Below, piece by piece: positions 29,470-34,544 of a stretch of DNA of 34,544 bases (position 1 is the stretch's first letter; each line of letters begins with the position of its first letter). Origin of the DNA: Saksenaea vasiformis B4078 (taxonomy: Eukaryota > Mucoromycota > Mucoromycetes > Mucorales > Saksenaeaceae); NCBI GenBank assembly GCA_000697055.1, contig JNDT01002400.1:1-34544 (forward strand), read 5' to 3'. The notes under the pieces were generated by a model that did not search any database, had not been told where the DNA came from, and saw nothing but the letters and a program-made list of their open reading frames with translations. The translations under genes and the position numbers were made by a program.

Positions 29470-32400
29470 CTAAAATAAATAAATAAAAAACATGAGTACT
29501 AGATTCCTCCTTCTCCTCCTCTCCCCAATAGCACGTACCAGTGTTTCGAGTGTCTTTTCCGAGTTTGCTAACAGATCGGTATCTAGTACGACGGTATTTT
29601 TCTGCCATAGCACAACCAATGTACTTCCTCCAAAGGCAAAATATCCCATTTCATCCGTCCGTCGGAGGCGCGTACCCAAGTCTACTGTCATCACGACCGA
29701 ACCAACCATCATCGCACCAACACAAACCACTGCCACTTGACCAAACTCCTCCGACTGGATCGTCACCACCGTTCGAGTATTTTCACCATAGACATCCAAA
29801 CTTGTTTCCGCAATGACCATCATCATCAGCCACAACTTTCCTTTTTCTTTTCAGTTCACACTTACGTAGTTCGAATAGCCATTGGATTTACTGTATAGTA
29901 CTGGCCAGCAATATGCTTGATACCTGTGACGACGCCATCGACGGGTGAATGGAAACGGTGGTAGTCACTTGGAGCTAATCGGAAAACACACAACGCACCG
30001 CCTTCAAACTCAGGACAGCTACGGCCCATCAATTTGTCAAGACTGAACTCAATGCCTTTGATCCAAAACCGCGTGGCGTCATCCACACTAGCAAAGGCTG
30101 TCATTCGACAGTCCGCGGGACTAACAGCAACAGTCGGATCATCGGGATGATCACAAGGTCGTGCTCCAGGTTTCAGTTGCCGGTAGAAGAACTCGTTGAA
30201 GGATCGAAAACTTGATACTGGTAGCAGCACCTCGCTCATATCAATCTGATGAAATTTGATAAATGCTGGAATCTCACGAACAGAACTTGGTGAATCAAAC
30301 TTTCGGCCTTGACGGAATGTCATGTTGGTTAAGATACGTTGTGCTGCAAAGTAGAAATGTCAACCACCAAGCCAGCTCTCCTGTACGTTACCTGTCTTGG
30401 ACTGGATCCCTGTTTTCATCCCTTTGTAGACTAGTCGCATGCCTAATCGGATATAGACGCTCATACGCTCTTCCACCAGTTGGCCCGTGCGCCTGTCTTG
30501 AATAATAATGTTGGCATTATTCTAAAAGAAGATATCAATCTTTGTGCTTCTCATTGATCATAGCCATACCGTGCCTAGGGAGTATTTTCCATAGCCGACC
30601 TTGCTTACAAGTTTTACAAACCATCTACAGCTTACATAAGAAAACAATTATGCATCATTTTGTTGCTTACTGTCGCTGGGCGTAGGCTTCGGTTAGGAAA
30701 TTACCCATCAGAAAGCGATCCACCTTTGTCCAGTCATTGGCAGCACACGTGGCTACGTGGGTCACGATATCCATCTGGGCACGCTTTGACAAATTAGGAC
30801 GATGACAGATAGGGCATTCCGTCAGTCTGATGACTTTTTCGTTGGAAGAGTCACGGCTATTTTTTCGAACCAACACCGACGGAGTCTCTTCTGCTTGTTC
30901 TTCCTGTGGCGTCGCAAAGGTGACGGGTGATGGGCCGTCATATTGAATACCCACAGCATCCAGAAAAACTTCTTCTCCATCATCCTCCGAAGAGGCTGTC
31001 ACATAGGTTTGATCTTCTATACTTTCTGCATTGTCTACCCATTCCTCACTGTCTTGCTCGCGTGATGGCAGCGGTGTTAATTTAAATTCATCATCATCCT
31101 CGTCCTCGTCGTCTTCTTCGCTTGTACTTGGTGTGCGATGAATGGCCGTTGTTGGATGCTCATTAGCAGCTAGCATATGTCTCTCCAAACTGTCTACTAA
31201 ATCCTCAATGGCCACAGCTTCCCACGGATTTTTCCCATGTTCCTTCCAAAACTTGTCTAGTGTAGCCTCAGTGATGGTGGAACCAATGGTTTCGAGCATA
31301 GAAAGCATTTCTAATCGACGGAGGGTACCATTTCCTTCAACGTCATAGGTATTGGCTAACGCAATCCAAAACATTTTCCTCATTTGGTCATAAGGGACAA
31401 ACTTAGCTCGAATTGTCAGGGTAGGATGACTGTCTTTCCATTTGGAAGGATCAGCCATATGTAGTGCTATGGTATGACGATCCATATCTTCGTCAATGGA
31501 TGTAGGATCTGCATGTCTGTAACGTGACCTTTCAATGATATCCATGATGGGTATTTCTTGCCAAGCAATGAGATCATTGCTTGTAAAATTATCCTTGTCG
31601 TACACGGCAAACTTCAGCCTGTATCTACTTTCATTGTGGCGGACATGAAAGAATAATTTTTCGTGCCACACCGGATCAGGGCTGTGCCGAACACTTGTCC
31701 GAAAAGTAGACGTGCCATAGGAAACCACCACAAACGGATCAATGTCAAACCCTGTCCGGGTGACTTTAGAGAATGAGCGATAATGACTGTCAAAATATAG
31801 CAGGTTACTTACTGTTTTTTTTAGGTGGAAGGTCATTTGCATGTGAAATCTCCAGAAATGTAACGCCCACGATATCCGGATGAAATTGAGCGATATGTTC
31901 TTTTCGTCTTTTTCGAAACCGACGTGGTCGCACCATCATCCGCTTGGAGGCTTTTTCTTTTCCCGGTGGCTCCTGTAACGAGCGCGATTGACGCTTTCGA
32001 CGTCGGAATCGCTGTCGGCTATGCCGTTTTGACTCGACCGAGGCTGAGCTACGCCACGCATGATGGATCTTATGACTCGCCAAGAGCATTTGCCATGTAT
32101 ACTTTAACCATCGTGAAGGAACAGGACGATGTCTTTCATCGAGCAAAACCAAGCCCAGCTTGACCTTTACCTCGGCCCCATCGGTCTGATGCGGCTGTCT
32201 ACTACTAATAAAATATCCTCGTTTACGTTTTCTCCTCCTCGAGGACGGATGGTAAGTGTCCAGCGGATGCCATCGTGCCTGTGTCACGCTCAATTTCTTG
32301 TTGGTTCCACAAACGCACCACCTACTTGGTTGTTCACATCATGGTAAGCCATCATGCCTTCACGGAAAATCTCCTCAAACGATAACTGGAATTGGCCTAA

Positions 32401-32928
32401 AAACATCGACCGAAAACGATCCTTGCACCAGATACTCGTGCTAAGTCCCTGTGCCCACCATCGTTTCTGCTTCCGTCTACGATCGCTCCAAAAGGGGATG
32501 TCGAACGTGCACTGCCATTCGGGGTTCGCCGATTTTCTTACCACGTGTGTCCGATGACGCTGGCCCGCACATCTCACGAGTGCATACGGATTGAGATCCT
32601 AAAACGATCAGTTTACCGTCGTCAGTGGCGTTGGAACAATAAAAAATTACTCGCATATACACACACAACCTACGTCGTCATAAGGAGATAAATGCCGGGC
32701 TTTCAGTACAGTTACGCGCAAAGCCAACTTCGAGAGATCTGTTCGCGACGAGAGGTCCAGATTATGGTTGGTTGGCTTTCTTGACAAACTGATAGAACGT
32801 CGAAAAAGTGAACCAAGCCGACTACTGTTACTGCGACGGCTGGCATTGCAGTCATTTCGTTGTTGTGTCAGGGGATCTGGAGACGCATTACTACCTCGGC
32901 CGAATTGGCCTCGGTTACGACGGCATTT
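29470..32928 (-). CDS. psd2: phosphatidylserine decarboxylase proenzyme, Psd2 type (5' end unresolved)
   Basis: Converts phosphatidylserine to phosphatidylethanolamine on endosomal/Golgi membranes. Exons on the minus strand: 32928-32674, 32598-32326, 32278-31813, 31763-30671, 30624-30570, 30521-30392, 30343-29866, 29800-29470. All seven joints are in phase, giving 1026 codons. Order of domains: basic Ser-rich N-terminus; first C2 domain from about 68 ([18 protein letters not shown]); second C2 at about 312-440 ([34 protein letters not shown]); EF-hand loop 472-483 ([12 protein letters not shown]); acidic linker; C2H2-like CPICHRPN...HVATC at 648-671; catalytic domain with SPADCRM and [13 protein letters not shown]; and the self-cleavage motif GGST, Ser at about 976, which yields the pyruvoyl group. 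The true start codon was not found: this first exon follows a possible acceptor, and an ATG at 32926 is one base out of frame. Confidence 0.93.
29474..29487 (+). terminator. overlapping AATAAA signals for membrane-protein paralog 2
   Basis: Three overlapping AATAAA copies (29474, 29478, 29482) start 93 nt after the stop of paralog 2. They lie inside the last codons of the convergent decarboxylase, whose final residues FFIYLF are simply their complement. Confidence 0.55.
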
Positions 32929-33684
32929 CTGTAAGTCGGTTATTTTGAAGAGAAAAGGGAAAGAAAGACAAAGTGTTCGGGGAAAAAAGGGCTGCTCTGT
33001 TGAGGTTGCATAAGTCCACTGCCCCTTTACCTTTTTGCAACCCAGTTGCGAACAAATACAGAAATGGAAGGCATTTTTAGCCAATCAAAGCAAGATAAAT
33101 CTGAGACAGAGCTTGGCAAAAAAGAAGGTCGCCTGGTTAAGTCAGGTCAGTCCAGTCCAATCTATTCATCAGTCACCTCAGTCAGTCAGTCAGTCCATCA
33201 GTCGACAATTACAGTAACCATGAATTTGTCTCAAACTTGACGCACAAAAACAATGAACTTTGTCTACAAAAAAGCATGTGACATGGTTCGCCTTACCACG
33301 CTGTTTCAAGTTATTTATCAATGGAGAAAAAGATACTCTCCAAGAAGTTAAATATTTTCCGGCCGAGAATTTAACATGAACGACACGTTTTTGCTAATTG
33401 TTCGGCTATGCAGGCAGCATGTTCCATAGAGGCATGCCTCGCGCGGCTTCCCTTAAAAGCATTACTGAACATGGCCATCCCACTTAAAGTCCTGTGCACA
33501 ACACATGCTTAAACTTATCGTTAACATTGATATCTTCCATACACGGTGATTTTTGCGGTCTGATAGAAAATAAAAATTCGGATATCTGCATCATTTCTAG
33601 AAACACATGGAAGCAAATAAAGCAAAGATCAAATAGCATCGAGAAAAACACGCTCACATGCATCTCTTTCGAAACCTGGGATAC
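32929..33684. other. 5' flank of the decarboxylase gene, non-coding
   Basis: No intact gene. A candidate upstream exon of the decarboxylase may lie near 33014-33085: an ATG-started frame MPSISVFVRNWVAK before a GTAAAG donor, but its phase does not match the acceptor at 32929. A CAGT tetranucleotide repeat occupies 33178-33194. Confidence 0.4.
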
Positions 33685-33867
33685 TTAATGGAATAGCACA
33701 ATCCTCTCATCTTTTATAGACTCGCTTATTGGCTCTGGCGGGCCGTTACGATTCGTTCCAAGGTTGTTCAGGCTATCGTCCTGCTGGGTTCCTTTGAGAG
33801 AACAAACAGGTGCTTTGCCCAAGCTGAAAGCTCTGAGAGCGTTATCTTGGTTCTTTCCTTTTTTCAT
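33685..33867 (-). CDS. small ORF, unrecognised
   Basis: ATG-started, 60 codons, polar composition (AFSLGKAPVCSLKGTQQDDS, then NNLGTNRNGPPEPISES). It has no motif, signal peptide or splice structure. It may be a chance ORF or a repeat-derived fragment. Confidence 0.2.
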   Translation of the reverse strand: MKKGKNQDNALRAFSLGKAPVCSLKGTQQDDSLNNLGTNRNGPPEPISESIKDERIVLFH

Positions 33868-34095
33868 GCATAACGCATTGCGTTGGTCACCTGATCATAG
33901 TTATGCTCTTTGGCGGAATTGCAGAAAACGGTGATAAACCGAGTTGTTGATATATATTTGTTGTATTTGTTTATAGTTTCGTTGATAAAATTGCTAAAGA
34001 TGATTAATAACTACGTAATTTCCATAAAACTGTAAAAAGCCGCTATACAATGACTGATTATTGTACATAAGAGCTGCTCTTGATAGTGTCTACGA

Positions 34096-34284
34096 TCATC
34101 CTACAGCAGTCCAGTTCACACTCAGGCGACTTTGTCGCACATCCTCAATAAAGTAAACCTCCGCGATATTCAAGTATTTTGCGAGGAACCAACGACCTGA
34201 TACTGGCGACGGGCCTATGTACCTTTTGAAAGAAGTCAAAGCTTCCAACTCCATATCCTTCTCTAACATACTATCGCCGCACAA
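34096..34284 (-). pseudogene. coding-like fragment, unrecognised
   Basis: Frame with protein-like content (LEKDMELEALTSFKRYIGPS, GRWFLAKYLNIAEVYFIEDV) ending at a stop at 34096-34098. It looks like the C-terminal part of a longer protein whose upstream part would lie to the right. The surrounding sequence has stops. Possibly another transposon-type relic. Confidence 0.3.
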
Positions 34285-34433
34285 CCCGCTACAAAATGGA
34301 TATGCCTTGATGAAAACGAAGAAAAAAAATTTGAGGATGATGACAACTCACAACTCAAGCCGCTACCAAGATCAACGTTATTAATAGAGCCGTCACCGAA
34401 TAGCGACAAAAAAGGTATATCACGTCCAACTAC

Positions 34434-34544
34434 ATGAACTACAATACAGCCATCCTCGAGACCTCTGATGCGCTACATATGGAAGCAAACATGCAGAAGG
34501 AACTCTGTCTGCTGGCGGCCACTGTCACTGATCGATGGTGGATC
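34434..34544 (+). CDS. possible gene fragment truncated by the window edge
   Basis: An ATG at 34434 opens a frame that continues to the window end (MNYNTAILETSDALHMEANM, then QKELCLLAATVTDRWW). Thirty-seven codons without a stop is weak evidence, but the composition is protein-like. It cannot be resolved without the sequence beyond the edge. Confidence 0.22.
   Translation, partial: MNYNTAILETSDALHMEANMQKELCLLAATVTDRWWI

Noticed and set aside
1..34544. CRISPR array, bacterial operon or prophage
   Set aside because: No regularly spaced repeats; genes have spliceosomal introns, so the DNA is eukaryotic.

Overview
The window looks like a piece of nuclear genome from an early-diverging filamentous fungus, most likely Mucoromycota (Mucorales-like). 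The evidence is many short spliceosomal introns (46-75 nt, GT-AG, CTAAC-type branch points), AATAAA-type poly(A) signals, pyrimidine-rich leaders, housekeeping genes of fungal type, and large stretches of decayed transposon-like ORFs of a kind common in these genomes. No database was searched. Names rest on recognised motifs and on whether predicted exons join in phase.

Layout. 1-6.45 kb: no intact gene; a frame-broken minus-strand gene remnant (1587-2500) that stops against a probable transposon end (2501), then a decayed DNA transposon (about 3280-6445) with a Tnp2-like transposase relic, an accessory coiled-coil ORF relic and GGATTCA-rich ends. 6.59-10.39 kb: two intact minus-strand genes in tandem, phosphoglycerate kinase (five exons, 416 aa) and an unknown Pro/Tyr-rich protein with a compact C-terminal module (five exons, 480 aa). 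10.4-15.3 kb: a transposon and pseudogene graveyard with two diverged copies of a 300-bp repeat, a DDE transposase fragment with a premature stop, and a frameshifted minus-strand family gene. 15.3-17.5 kb: an intact Iml2/TTC39-family TPR protein (three exons, 684 aa). 17.5-20.15 kb: more relics. 20.18-21.27 kb (minus): a PA-TM-RING ubiquitin ligase (five exons, 282 aa), divergent from a CaMKK-like protein kinase at 21.75-23.98 kb (six exons, 648 aa). 24.97-29.38 kb: two tandem paralogous glycosylated multi-pass membrane proteins (609 and 624 aa) of unknown function. 29.47-32.93 kb (minus): a Psd2-type phosphatidylserine decarboxylase with two C2 domains (eight exons, at least 1026 aa), convergent with the second membrane-protein gene. 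32.9-34.5 kb: mostly non-coding with small uncertain ORFs.

The intact genes do not form an obvious pathway. Most are housekeeping or membrane/endomembrane functions: glycolysis, lipid synthesis, endolysosomal ubiquitination, protein-aggregate clearance and kinase signalling. The points most worth following are the tandem membrane-protein family (different intron content and a probable GC-AG intron in one copy), the kinase with Asn in place of the conserved catalytic-loop Lys, the convergent gene pair whose poly(A) signals interlock, and the layered transposon relics.
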